Origin: Cognatundibacterium squillarum
Lineage (GTDB): Bacteria > Pseudomonadota > Gammaproteobacteria > Burkholderiales > Burkholderiaceae_D
Direction: 5' to 3'
Length of the DNA: 64,000 nucleotides
Assembly: GCF_014652435.1 (NCBI RefSeq)
Contig: NZ_BMYU01000010.1
Coordinates: forward strand, 62,001 to 126,000
Numbering within the stretch: the stretch's first letter is position 1; each line of letters opens with the position of its first letter. The position numbers and the translations under genes are program-made. Below, piece after piece: positions 54,386-62,875 of the stretch. The notes beneath the pieces were generated by a model. It was not told the origin of the DNA. It saw nothing but the letters and a program-made list of their open reading frames with translations, and did not search any database.

Positions 54386-54844
54386 ATGTCCGTCTACGAA
54401 AAACTGAAAGCCCTGAATATTGAACTGCCAGCCGTGGCAACCCCGGCTGCAGCCTATGTGATGTTTGCTCAGACAGGCAACACCATTTTCCTGTCCGGCC
54501 ACATCGCCAAAAAAGATGGCAAAGTATGGGAAGGTCAGCTCGGTAAAAATGTGACAACAGCCGAAGGTAAAGAAGCAGCCCGCTTAGTGGCCGTTGATCT
54601 GATTGCAACTCTGCAGGCAGCCTGTGGCGGCGACCTGACCCGTGTTAAACGCATTGTGAAACTGATGAGTCTGGTGAATTCCACACCGGATTATACAGAA
54701 CAGCATCTGGTAACCAATGGCGCATCCGAACTGATGGTAGAAGTGTTCGGTGATGCTGGTAAGCATGCACGTTCCGCGTTCGGCGTTGCACAGATCCCGC
54801 TGGGTGCCTGTGTTGAAATTGAAATGATCGTTGAAGTTGCCTGA
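54386..54844 (+). CDS. RidA-family (YjgF/L-PSP) enamine/imine deaminase-like protein
   Basis: 152 residues from the ATG at 54386 (MSVYEKLKALNIELPAVATPAAAYVMFAQTGNTIFLSGHIA), with AGGA upstream. RidA proteins hydrolyse reactive 2-aminoacrylate and other imines; trimeric and cytosolic. This sequence is the longer Atu/YjgH-like subclass (VLVDLI.., GACVEIEMIVEVA end), and the invariant catalytic Arg region of canonical RidA is not obvious, so activity is uncertain. Not in an operon; ends at a terminator. Confidence 0.87.
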   Translation: MSVYEKLKALNIELPAVATPAAAYVMFAQTGNTIFLSGHIAKKDGKVWEGQLGKNVTTAEGKEAARLVAVDLIATLQAACGGDLTRVKRIVKLMSLVNSTPDYTEQHLVTNGASELMVEVFGDAGKHARSAFGVAQIPLGACVEIEMIVEVA

Positions 54845-54880
54845 TCGCTATTCAGCGACTATCCTGATCTGATAAGACGG

Positions 54881-54912
54881 AAAACCCGCGCATGTTCGCG
54901 GGTTTTTGTTTT
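54881..54912 (+). terminator. Terminator of ridA
   Basis: 10-bp stem (54881-54890 with 54897-54906) followed by TTTTTGTTTTTT. Confidence 0.9.
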
Positions 54913-55070
54913 TTATCGATCGCAGATTGTTAGGAATTGTGAGATTCGTCATCGAAAAAGATGGGAAAGCGTTAAGATTCTGACCCAAAGGCGTATGCAC
55001 ATTTGCCGTTCTGGCAAAACCGGCGACGTGATTTTCTGCGGGTTCATGCGTCAATCGTGAAAGGTACAAC

Positions 55071-55679
55071 ATGAAAAAGCAATTTTTGACTGCGCTGGGA
55101 CTGGTTTCCGCGCTGACTGCAATGTCGTCACAGGCAGCAAATCAGGACCCTGCATATGCCAGTGCCAGCCGTGAAGCGGCAGCACGCTATGCAGAAGATA
55201 AAAAACTGTGCGGCGAAGAGCCGAATGCCAGCGCCCGCATGCAATGTCTGCGTGATGCGAAAACGGTTTACAACAATGCGGTTGCTGCAGCAAAACAGGC
55301 GTCGGCAAGCCGTGCTCCGGTACCGCAAAACGGCAAACAGCCTGTCTGCGCTGATTGCGGCCGCGTGGCACAAGTCACAGTCAGTGAACGTGAAGGCGAA
55401 GGCAGTGCCATCGGTGTCATTGCCGGTGGTGTCGCGGGCGCTTTGCTCGGTAACCAGGTTGGTGGCGGTACAGGTCGTGATCTGGCTACCATTGCTGGTG
55501 CTGCCGGTGGTGCAATGGCGGGCCACAAAATTGAGCAAAAAGTGAAAACCAGTAAAGTATGGAATGTCGTGGTGCAGTACGACAACGGTAATCGTCGTAC
55601 TTTTGTGTTTGATCACGACCCGGGGTTACACAATGGTGATCAGGTTGTGAATCAGGGTAACTCTATCGTTCGCCGCTGA
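55071..55679 (+). CDS. Secreted glycine-zipper 2TM protein
   Basis: Signal peptide (1-22, ending SSQAAN), a charged region with two Cys (KLCGEE, MQCLRD) and a C-P-like CADC pair, then the glycine-zipper segment IGVIAGGVAGALLGNQVGGG with GAAGGAMAGHKIEQKV, and a beta-rich end (VWNVVVQYDNGNRRTFVFD). It resembles the SlyB-like gene at 39376 in its second half but is not a lipoprotein. Likely outer-membrane associated; role unknown. Length 202. Confidence 0.87.
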   Translation: MKKQFLTALGLVSALTAMSSQAANQDPAYASASREAAARYAEDKKLCGEEPNASARMQCLRDAKTVYNNAVAAAKQASASRAPVPQNGKQPVCADCGRVAQVTVSEREGEGSAIGVIAGGVAGALLGNQVGGGTGRDLATIAGAAGGAMAGHKIEQKVKTSKVWNVVVQYDNGNRRTFVFDHDPGLHNGDQVVNQGNSIVRR

Positions 55680-55720
55680 TATCAGTAACGGCGAACTGCC
55701 TGCAAAAACGGGGCAGGCGG

Positions 55721-55754
55721 GCGACATCGGGCCTTACGCGGATGTCGCTTTTTT
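55721..55754 (+). terminator. Terminator of the glycine-zipper gene
   Basis: 8-bp stem GCGACATC/GATGTCGC (55721-55728 with 55741-55748), 12-nt loop and six T. Confidence 0.85.
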
Positions 55755-55877
55755 GTTTTTGCTGAGTAAGCGCAACACATCCGGCTGAAATTGACGCGAT
55801 TCTTGCGTCTGTACCGGAACCCCGTTTAGACTGCATGTTAAACAGAAGTAAAGTCAATCAATACAAGAGGTGTGCCG

Positions 55878-56705
55878 ATGAAAACGAGTCGCATGCGCTG
55901 TCAATACCAGTGGAGTCGCTTTGTTGCGGGATTTCTGATGCTGACCGGCTTGGGCATTATGCCTGCGACATATGCTGACGAGGTTTGCAAAAAACTGACC
56001 GTCACCGGAAATCCGGAATATCCGCCATATCTCTGGCGTGATCCGGCAGATGAAAACCGCCTGATCGGTGCAAATGCGGAATTTGCGCAGGCGATTGGTA
56101 AGGAAATCGGTATTCCGGTGGAAGTGCGGTATATGGGGCCGTGGGGGCGTGTGCAGGAGGAAGCCCGTCTTGGCCGCGTTGATATGCTGGCCGGCGCTTT
56201 TCTGACGGTGCCGCGCATGGAATATATGGATTATTTTTATCCGGCTTTCCGTGAAACCCGTACCGTCATCTGGGTAAGAAAAAATTCCAAATTCCGCTAT
56301 CACAAATGGAATGATCTGGTCGGAAAGAATGGCGTAACAGTTATAAATAACAGTTTTGGCGAGGACTTCGACCGCTATGCGAAAGAAGCCTTGAAGATCG
56401 GTTCGGTGCCAGCTCTGGAGCAGGCACTGAACATGGTTAGTCTCGGGCGTGCTGACTATCTGATTTACGAAGAAGATCCGGGCATGGCAACGGCGGCCAA
56501 ACAGAATATCAGCGATTTGCAGCCTTTGTATCCGGCAATTACCAACGAAAACCTGTACATCACGATTCCGCATAAGTCCCCATGCAACACACCGGAAATG
56601 CGCGGGAAAATTGCCAAGGCTGTCTATAAGCTGGAAAAAATACGTGTCATGGATAAGTTCATGAGCAATAGCATGGAGTTATGGCGTAAGAAATACGCCA
56701 AATAA
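55878..56705 (+). CDS. Periplasmic solute-binding protein (SBP_bac_3 type)
   Basis: 275 residues: signal peptide (ending ATYADE), then a family-3 binding-protein fold with LTVTGNPEYPPYLWRD, LIGANAEFAQAIGKEIGIPVEVR, GRVDMLAGAFLTVPRMEYMDYFYPA and VINNSFGEDFDRYAKEA. The ligand is likely an amino acid or small polar solute. No ABC permease or ATPase follows. Instead a membrane histidine kinase starts 12 bp downstream, so this protein probably works as the sensing partner of the kinase. Start ATG 55878, with GAGGTG upstream. Confidence 0.9.
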   Translation: MKTSRMRCQYQWSRFVAGFLMLTGLGIMPATYADEVCKKLTVTGNPEYPPYLWRDPADENRLIGANAEFAQAIGKEIGIPVEVRYMGPWGRVQEEARLGRVDMLAGAFLTVPRMEYMDYFYPAFRETRTVIWVRKNSKFRYHKWNDLVGKNGVTVINNSFGEDFDRYAKEALKIGSVPALEQALNMVSLGRADYLIYEEDPGMATAAKQNISDLQPLYPAITNENLYITIPHKSPCNTPEMRGKIAKAVYKLEKIRVMDKFMSNSMELWRKKYAK

Positions 56706-56717
56706 AACGGAGGGCAA

Positions 56718-58766
56718 TTGAAATTCAGTGTACGCAACATGTCGCTCAGACAAATCTCCGTATTGGGGGTTGCGCTGGGTATCCTGCTTCCGGCACTGAT
56801 TTTCGGATCACTGATTGCCCGTTCCCGCTACGACCGCGAGATTGAGCTGCGCGTCCAGGCTCCGATGACCCAGTACACCGAAATGCTGTCAAAAGCGATG
56901 GCGGTTCCGATCTGGAACGTTGACCGGCAAGTCGGCAAGCAATTTGTCGAAGGCGTGATGCGTAACCCGGAAGTTGCCCGGGTCGTGGTTACGGATGAAG
57001 CAGGTGCTGTGTTCGTCAGCCAGCAAAAAACCGAGTACGCACCAAACCAGCTGCGCCGCATGATGCGGCCGGTGGTGCTGGAAAAACGCATTATTGGCCG
57101 GGTGGAAGTGGCAGTTACAACGGAATATGTCGCCAAAGATTTGCTGGAAGATCTGTTCAAGCTGGTGATAGCGATCGCAGCGCAGGTTGTGCTGTCATTC
57201 GGCATGGTCTGGTATGTGTTCGACCGCCGCGTTGTGCGTCCGGTGCAGCGTCTGCAAACCGAAACCAACCGGCTGGCAAGCGGCCAGTTATCCGAGCCAC
57301 TGGTGTGGCAGCGCAGCGATGAAATCGGTGATCTGGCAAATGGGCTGAACGTGATGCGTCTGAATCTCGGACGCCTGATTTCCGAACGTGAACAGCAAAA
57401 CAAAATTCTGAAACAGGAACTGACGGAGCGTATGCGGGCGGAAGCTGCGCTGCGTGAAACCGAAGAAAAATTCATTGCGATTTTTCAGGCCTCACCGGTT
57501 GCGATGACGGTCATGAAATGCCATCCCGTCTACCGCATGATTGATGTCAATGATGCCTGGGTACGTCAGTTCGGCTGGTCACATGATGCGATACTGGGGC
57601 AGATTTCCATGCAGGAATATCTGTGGTGTCAGCCGGAAGATATGCAGCATGTGATGAAAGTGCTGGAACGTGACGGTGAAATACATGCATTTGAGGCATG
57701 GTGCCGCTCCGGACTTGGTCATCATAATTTGTTGTGTGAAATTTCCGGCAAGCTGGTCCATATTGCAGATGAAGCCTTTGTGATTCTGGTTCAGGAAGAT
57801 ATCACTGTAAAACGCAAAAATGAGCAGGAAGTACTCCGCATGAACCAGACGCTGGAGCGCAGAGTGTCGGAGCGCACCCGCGAGCTGCAGGAGAAAAATG
57901 CCGAACTGAATGTGGTGCTGAATAATCTGAAACGGGCGCAACAAGAACTGGTGCGTACCGAAAAAATGGCAGCGCTGGGATCGCTGGTGGCGGGTGTTGC
58001 GCATGAACTGAATACCCCGATCGGCACCAGTGTGACGGTTGCCAGCACGCTGCACCAGCAGACAGAAGAACTGGCATCGCAGTTTGAACAAGGTTTGCGC
58101 AAGTCCGCGTTGCAGGATTTTTTGTCGAATGCCCGGCTGGGTACCGACTTACTGCTGCGTAATCTGAATAAAGCGTCTGAACTGGTCAGCAGTTTTAAAC
58201 AAGTCGCTGTGGACCGCACCAGCGCCAATCGCCGTCGCTTTGTGCTGCATGAAATGATGGATGAACTGATTCTGACTCTCGGCCCGATGATACGGAAAAG
58301 CCGTCACGGAGTGCAGTCGGATATTGCGCCCGGTCTGGTGCTGGACAGTTATCCCGGCGCACTTGGTCAGGTGATGACCAACCTGATCAACAATGCATTT
58401 ATCCATGCATTTGATGAAGAGCATGAAGGTGAGGTCAGGATTGTTGCCCGCGCCGCCGCAGAAGATAAAGTCAGCATTGTGGTCAGCGATAACGGGAAAG
58501 GCATTCTGGCATCCCACATCGGCCGTATTTTTGATCCGTTTTTCACCACGCGTCTGGGACAAGGCGGCAGCGGTCTGGGTTTAAATATCGTATACAACCT
58601 CGTGCATGAAGTGCTGGAAGGCAGTATTTCGGTGGAAAGCAAGCCGGGGCAGGGTACGCGTTTTGAGCTTTTGCTGCCGGCCGTCGTGCAGGCTGCGGCG
58701 GGTGCGCAGCAATCCGTGCCGGTGAGCGCGGTGACAGCTGCGGAAGAAGCCGGCTACCAGCCATAA
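56718..58766 (+). CDS. Membrane sensor histidine kinase with HAMP and PAS domains
   Basis: 682 residues from a TTG start at 56718 (GGAGGG 5 bp upstream). Two membrane segments (about 10-32 and 150-172) flank a small periplasmic domain (WNVDRQVGKQFVEGVMRNPEVARVVV). HAMP follows (VVRPVQRLQTETNRLASGQL), then PAS (KFIAIFQASPVAMTVMKCHP), a coiled coil, HisKA with His429 (LGSLVAGVAHELNTPIG) and GHKL ATPase (IFDPFFTTRLGQGGSGLGLNIVYNLVHE). There is no receiver domain. It is paired with the upstream binding protein in a two-gene operon; no response regulator is adjacent. Confidence 0.93.
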   Translation: MKFSVRNMSLRQISVLGVALGILLPALIFGSLIARSRYDREIELRVQAPMTQYTEMLSKAMAVPIWNVDRQVGKQFVEGVMRNPEVARVVVTDEAGAVFVSQQKTEYAPNQLRRMMRPVVLEKRIIGRVEVAVTTEYVAKDLLEDLFKLVIAIAAQVVLSFGMVWYVFDRRVVRPVQRLQTETNRLASGQLSEPLVWQRSDEIGDLANGLNVMRLNLGRLISEREQQNKILKQELTERMRAEAALRETEEKFIAIFQASPVAMTVMKCHPVYRMIDVNDAWVRQFGWSHDAILGQISMQEYLWCQPEDMQHVMKVLERDGEIHAFEAWCRSGLGHHNLLCEISGKLVHIADEAFVILVQEDITVKRKNEQEVLRMNQTLERRVSERTRELQEKNAELNVVLNNLKRAQQELVRTEKMAALGSLVAGVAHELNTPIGTSVTVASTLHQQTEELASQFEQGLRKSALQDFLSNARLGTDLLLRNLNKASELVSSFKQVAVDRTSANRRRFVLHEMMDELILTLGPMIRKSRHGVQSDIAPGLVLDSYPGALGQVMTNLINNAFIHAFDEEHEGEVRIVARAAAEDKVSIVVSDNGKGILASHIGRIFDPFFTTRLGQGGSGLGLNIVYNLVHEVLEGSISVESKPGQGTRFELLLPAVVQAAAGAQQSVPVSAVTAAEEAGYQP

Positions 58767-58816
58767 TCCGGTGCTGACACTGGCGTGTCTGCCCGCCCAT
58801 CTGCTAAAGTGCCGCC

Positions 58817-59560
58817 ATGCGTAAAATTTCCTTAGATAAGATCCTGCAATCGCAGGGATTCGGTACCCGTAAGTACTGCCGCAGCCTGATCGAAGACGGC
58901 GAAGTCAGCGTCAATGGTGTGGTGGTGGACGATTACCGCGAAAGCTTCGATACAGACAATCTGACACTGCGTGTTTTCGATGAGGAGTGGCTGTATCGCG
59001 AACATGTGTATATCGCACTCAACAAGCCTGCTAATTTTGAATGTTCCCGTAAGCCCAGCCACCATCCCGGCGTGCTGACTTTATTACCTGAGCAATTCAG
59101 CTGGCGCGATATTCAGCCGGTTGGCCGGCTGGATCACGATACGACCGGTTTGCTGTTGCTGTCCGACGACGGCCCGTTTATTCATAAGCAGTCATCGCCG
59201 CGCCATCATGTGCCGAAAGTGTACCGTGCGACGACGGCAGAGCCGGTGACGGAAGCGCTGATTTCTGCGTTGTTGTCCGGCGTGCAATTGCATGATGAAC
59301 CTGAACCGCTGGCTGCTGTCAGTTGCCGTCAGACTGGTGAAAGTGAGTTACACATCATTCTTGAGCAGGGCAAATATCATCAGGTCAAGCGCATGCTGGC
59401 CGCTGCCGGAAACCATTGTGCAGCGCTGGAACGTGTAGCGATTGGTAAGCTGACGCTGAGTGCGCTCGGGCTGGCGCAGGGCGAATGGACTTTCCTCGAT
59501 GCAGAACAACTGGCGCTGCTGGTGCCGGTGGATGTTGCAGACCTGGACGCTGCATCCTGA
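58817..59560 (+). CDS. RsuA/RluB-family pseudouridine synthase
   Basis: 247 residues with an N-terminal S4 RNA-binding domain (ISLDKILQSQGFGTRKYCRSLIEDGEVSVNG) and the catalytic motif VGRLDHDTTGLLLLSDDG containing the essential Asp. It ends with the KYHQVKRMLAAAGNH motif. It most resembles RsuA (16S rRNA U516), but RluE/F-type targets cannot be excluded. Start ATG 58817 without a strong Shine-Dalgarno. Confidence 0.9.
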   Translation: MRKISLDKILQSQGFGTRKYCRSLIEDGEVSVNGVVVDDYRESFDTDNLTLRVFDEEWLYREHVYIALNKPANFECSRKPSHHPGVLTLLPEQFSWRDIQPVGRLDHDTTGLLLLSDDGPFIHKQSSPRHHVPKVYRATTAEPVTEALISALLSGVQLHDEPEPLAAVSCRQTGESELHIILEQGKYHQVKRMLAAAGNHCAALERVAIGKLTLSALGLAQGEWTFLDAEQLALLVPVDVADLDAAS

Positions 59561-59793
59561 CCGGCGTTTCTTCGTCATCCTGTATGGTGCTGCCTGTCCG
59601 GCAGCACGCTCTCTGCAATGCAACGGGCATCTGAACACTGTGCCCGTGATCCGCATGTACGGTGTGCCGCGTCAGCCGCGGACGCGCCAGATCAAAAAAA
59701 TCCGCTGAAATCCTTTCGTTTTTCTGCATACTCCTTATAATGCCGTCTCCCGCTGGGCGGGATTATTTTCTTTTATTATCAAATACTTACGTC

Positions 59794-60378
59794 ATGCATC
59801 TGACTATCTTTCAAACTCCTGTTATCAACCATTTCATGCGCTGGGTGGCATTGTTATCGATGCGGCTGACCGGCTGGAAAGTGGAGGGCATGACGCCGCA
59901 GGAAAAAAAATATGTGCTGATCGCTGCACCGCATACCAGTAACTGGGATTTTCCGGTCACCCTGATGGTGTGTTTTGTGATGCGTTTGCGGGTGTACTGG
60001 ATGGGGAAAGCCAGTCTGTTTCCGCCAGTGGTCGGTGGTGTTATGCGCTGGCTCGGCGGTATCGCGGTAGATCGCAGCAAGGCGAATAATCTGGTGCAAG
60101 GCACCATTGATGCGTTTCATGCCAATACGGAGCTGACCGTGATCGTGCCGCCGGAAGGCACGCGCGGCAAAGTGACACGCTGGAAAACCGGCTTTTATTA
60201 CATCGCGCTGGGTGCGGGTGTACCGATTGCGCTTGGGTATCTGGATTTCAGCCGCAAGGTTGGCGGCATCGGCAAAATGTTTATGCCTACCGGCGACATC
60301 GAAGCGGATATGAAAGAGATCCGTGCGTTTTACAAAGATATTAAAGGTAAAAATCCGCAATTCTTCGACGCAGAATAA
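59794..60378 (+). CDS. Lysophospholipid acyltransferase family protein
   Basis: 194 residues with the PlsC-type motifs HTSNWD (HX4D, catalytic) and PPEGTRGK (acceptor binding). Glycerolipid acyltransferases of this short form sit at the inner membrane; the acceptor is unknown. Start at 59794 (MHLTIFQTPVINHFMRW); a frame reaching back to 59662 overlaps the probable promoter. The 233-bp gap from the pseudouridine synthase contains a TTATAAT-like stretch near 59735 that may be the -10. Confidence 0.88.
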   Translation: MHLTIFQTPVINHFMRWVALLSMRLTGWKVEGMTPQEKKYVLIAAPHTSNWDFPVTLMVCFVMRLRVYWMGKASLFPPVVGGVMRWLGGIAVDRSKANNLVQGTIDAFHANTELTVIVPPEGTRGKVTRWKTGFYYIALGAGVPIALGYLDFSRKVGGIGKMFMPTGDIEADMKEIRAFYKDIKGKNPQFFDAE

Positions 60379-60431
60379 TTTACTGATGCAGACGCCGGCT
60401 GGCGACGATTTTTTCCCTGAAGTATCGTAGT

Positions 60432-60524
60432 GATTGTGCAGGGTTCGTCATCTGGTCATATTGAAAGTCCGGACTTTCTGCCGACGACAGCCGGATCGCT
60501 GTGCAGAACACCGCATTTGGCGCA
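60432..60524 (-). repeat. Dispersed intergenic repeat, copy E (reverse orientation)
   Basis: Reverse complement: ATGCGGTGTTCTGCACAGCG, core GATCCGGCTGTCGTCGGCAG, palindrome AAAGTCCGGACTTT, right arm ATGACGAACCCTGCACAATC. It is one of two same-orientation copies in the 474-bp gap between convergent acyltransferase genes. Confidence 0.92.
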
Positions 60525-60667
60525 AATTCAGCCCCGCTGACCTGCTCAAAACCTTTGCAAACACCGTTGACCCTTATCCGGCGACGGTGTTTTCTTTTGC
60601 ATGACAGCATTGCCGGTACATACTCCCGGAATCGCGACAAGCATCCGTGCGGTCGTCTGTTATCTGT

Positions 60668-60760
60668 GAATGTGCAGCGATCGTCATTTTGTTTTTCAGG
60701 AAGTCCGGACTTTCTGCCGACGACAGCCAGATCGCTGTGCAGAACACCGCATTTGATGCC
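60668..60760 (-). repeat. Dispersed intergenic repeat, copy F (reverse orientation)
   Basis: Reverse complement: ATGCGGTGTTCTGCACAGCG, core GATCTGGCTGTCGTCGGCAG, palindrome AAGTCCGGACTT, right arm ATGACGATCGCTGCACATTC. It is in the same orientation as copy E, 236 bp away. Between E and F lies a hairpin AACACCGT/ACGGTGTT followed by TTCTTTT (60574-60599). Confidence 0.92.
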
Positions 60761-60793
60761 AAAAGCAGTCTTCGTCCGGAGCGGGCATATAAA

Positions 60794-60833
60794 AAAAGCA
60801 GCGTCCCGTCTGATGGCGGCCGCTGCTGTTTTT
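60794..60833. terminator. Bidirectional terminator between convergent acyltransferases
   Basis: Stem AAAAGCAGCG/CGCTGCTGTTTT with one bulged G (60794-60803 with 60821-60832) and A/T-rich flanks. Confidence 0.8.
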
Positions 60834-60852
60834 GTGCACAGTGAGTCCAGTC

Positions 60853-61884
60853 TTACTGCTTGTTTTGTCCGGCTAACAACAGGCTGCGCACCGGTTGCAG
60901 TATCAGTTTCTCTGTCAGCCATGCAGTCCAGCGGTGCGCCGTGATAAAGGTGATCAGTGCGCTGGCGAGTATGGCCAGCGTTACGCGCCAGAATTGCGGC
61001 AGTTCAAATAGCTGCTTCAGAAGGCCGGTCGCATTCATCACGATCAGCGCCATACCATGCCACAGAAATACATACACCGAATGCTGTCCCAGACGGGCCA
61101 GCCCGAGATTTCTCCGGCTCAGTAAGTACAGTGCGGCAAAACCGGCGCTGACGGAACACAGATATTGCAATGCCTGATACATGCTGCCTTCCAGCGTCGC
61201 TTTACCCAGCCGGTGCAGCGAAAAACTGCCGTACAGCCAGCGGTAATCAAAGTCCTGCGGCAGATGGGCGCAGATGGCGAGCGTAGCGATCAGTATCAGA
61301 GCCGATACCGCCATCCATGCCTTCGATGAAGGCAGTTTGCTCCAGAAGTCAGGCCCCAGCTGCCAGCCGAGAATGAAAAACGGTAAAAACATCATCGTTC
61401 GCGACAAGCTCAGCAGATAGCCGGAATGCTCGGAATACGCTGTTACACCTGCCACTAGTAACGCAGCAAATAAGGGATAGCGCAGCCGCGAGAATAAGGG
61501 CAGCATCAGACGCCAGCTCAGCAGACTCATCAGATACCAGAGCATCCAGTAAGGGGCAATCAGGCCGGCATATACACTGGTTTTTCCGGTTAGCAGGTAT
61601 TCTGTGGTTTCGTAAATCAGTTCAAATGCCAGCAGCGGTGCCAGTACATTCTTTACAAGTTGCACCGACTGGCGGCTGTTCAGTTCTGCTTTCGACACCA
61701 TGCCGGAAATCAGAATGAACATCGGCATATGCATGGTGTAAATCGCAATCCATAATGGCCGTAATACACTATCATGATGAAAGTACAATTCGATCAGATG
61801 GCCGAACACCACCAGAAAGATCAGTACGCCTTTCATCTGGTCCAGTGCGGAATTTCTGTTGTCCTGGTTTGGTACGGCAGACAT
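60853..61884 (-). CDS. Acyltransferase-3 family integral membrane protein
   Basis: 343 residues with about ten hydrophobic segments and the family motifs ALDQMKGVLIFLVVFGHLIE (catalytic His region), YTMHMPMFILISGMVSK and LGQHSVYVFLWHGM. These enzymes O-acetylate or O-acylate surface sugars and other polymers; the substrate is unknown. Start at 61884 (MSAVPNQDN); the frame continues upstream to 62151 but would overlap the divergent FliL-like gene. Confidence 0.88.
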   Translation of the reverse strand: MSAVPNQDNRNSALDQMKGVLIFLVVFGHLIELYFHHDSVLRPLWIAIYTMHMPMFILISGMVSKAELNSRQSVQLVKNVLAPLLAFELIYETTEYLLTGKTSVYAGLIAPYWMLWYLMSLLSWRLMLPLFSRLRYPLFAALLVAGVTAYSEHSGYLLSLSRTMMFLPFFILGWQLGPDFWSKLPSSKAWMAVSALILIATLAICAHLPQDFDYRWLYGSFSLHRLGKATLEGSMYQALQYLCSVSAGFAALYLLSRRNLGLARLGQHSVYVFLWHGMALIVMNATGLLKQLFELPQFWRVTLAILASALITFITAHRWTAWLTEKLILQPVRSLLLAGQNKQ

Positions 61885-62089
61885 AGTTACTAAGCGAAAC
61901 GAAAGCGGCAATGATAAACGATCCCGGCATTCGCGGGCACCATCCGGTTGGTTGCCGTATGGAAATGTCGGGCGGAAAATCGCGGGCTTCAGGTAAAATA
62001 CGGTCGTCTTCGCAGCGAAGCGGATCAGATTCTGACGGTTAAGTACCGCTTCCTCAACGCAGGCTCTTATCCCATTCCTTGTTCGTAAC

Positions 62090-62710
62090 ATGACAGACAA
62101 GCCGAAACGCCCTAAATTACTGAGTTCCGAACTGGATTTTGAGGAAATCACAGATCCCTCAGACCCGGCCGCATCAAAGCCTGCGTCGGTACCGGACCTG
62201 ATGGAAGACGGCGCTGAAAAAGCGTCAATACAACGCCCTCAGCCAGCGCTGTTCACATCAGCCGCAAGGTATGGCGATAAAGAAAGCAAAGCGAGTACAG
62301 CTAAAAACAGCGGACGGGATAATTTCACGACATATGCTGCGATCATTGCCTTAGTTGGCTTTATCGCCATTTTCGGTGCCATTGTTTACACCAAACAAAT
62401 CAAGTCGGATGCGCTGACGCCATCTTATCTGACGCTGCCGCAAAACGTGGTCACCGTGGATGACCAGACGATTCGTATGGTGATTACCGTGCAGGTCGCC
62501 AGTGCCGATAGCGGCTGGCTGGCGAAACATAAACAAGCATTGTCTGACTTATTTCCCATCGTCATGACGACGATCGATGTGAATGATCTGAATACCGAAG
62601 AAGGAATGGATCGCGCAAGGGAAAAATTGCGTACAGAATTGAATTCCCGCTTGCAGACCGACAAAATTCAGGCAGTACTGGTGGATGAATTGCTGACCCG
62701 CTCTCACTGA
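62090..62710 (+). CDS. FliL-like membrane protein, orphan
   Basis: 206 residues: a charged cytoplasmic N-terminus (about 1-78), one membrane helix (TTYAAIIALVGFIAIFGAIVYT), then a periplasmic domain (DDQTIRMVITVQVASADSGW, IVMTTIDVNDLNTEEGMDRAREKLRTELNSRL, VLVDELL) with FliL-like pattern. FliL binds the flagellar stator, but no flagellar gene is near, so the role is uncertain. No Shine-Dalgarno is seen at the ATG. Confidence 0.75.
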   Translation: MTDKPKRPKLLSSELDFEEITDPSDPAASKPASVPDLMEDGAEKASIQRPQPALFTSAARYGDKESKASTAKNSGRDNFTTYAAIIALVGFIAIFGAIVYTKQIKSDALTPSYLTLPQNVVTVDDQTIRMVITVQVASADSGWLAKHKQALSDLFPIVMTTIDVNDLNTEEGMDRAREKLRTELNSRLQTDKIQAVLVDELLTRSH

Positions 62711-62740
62711 CACCGGATGTTATCTGGCTTAGGAATAAAC

Positions 62741-62774
62741 GCCGGACCCGTGCAGCGCAAATTTCAGGTCCGGC
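62741..62774. terminator. Weak hairpin between FliL-like gene and pncC
   Basis: 8-bp stem GCCGGACC/GGTCCGGC with an 18-nt loop followed by ATTTGTTTC. It lies between convergent genes. Confidence 0.45.
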
Positions 62775-62875
62775 ATTTGTTTCAGGTGACGTCTTTATGC
62801 GTCCGCACAGCTAACAAAGAATTCGCTCCGGTGCTGCGCAGATTTTGTGCGCTGGTTTTCGCCATGCAATCTGCG

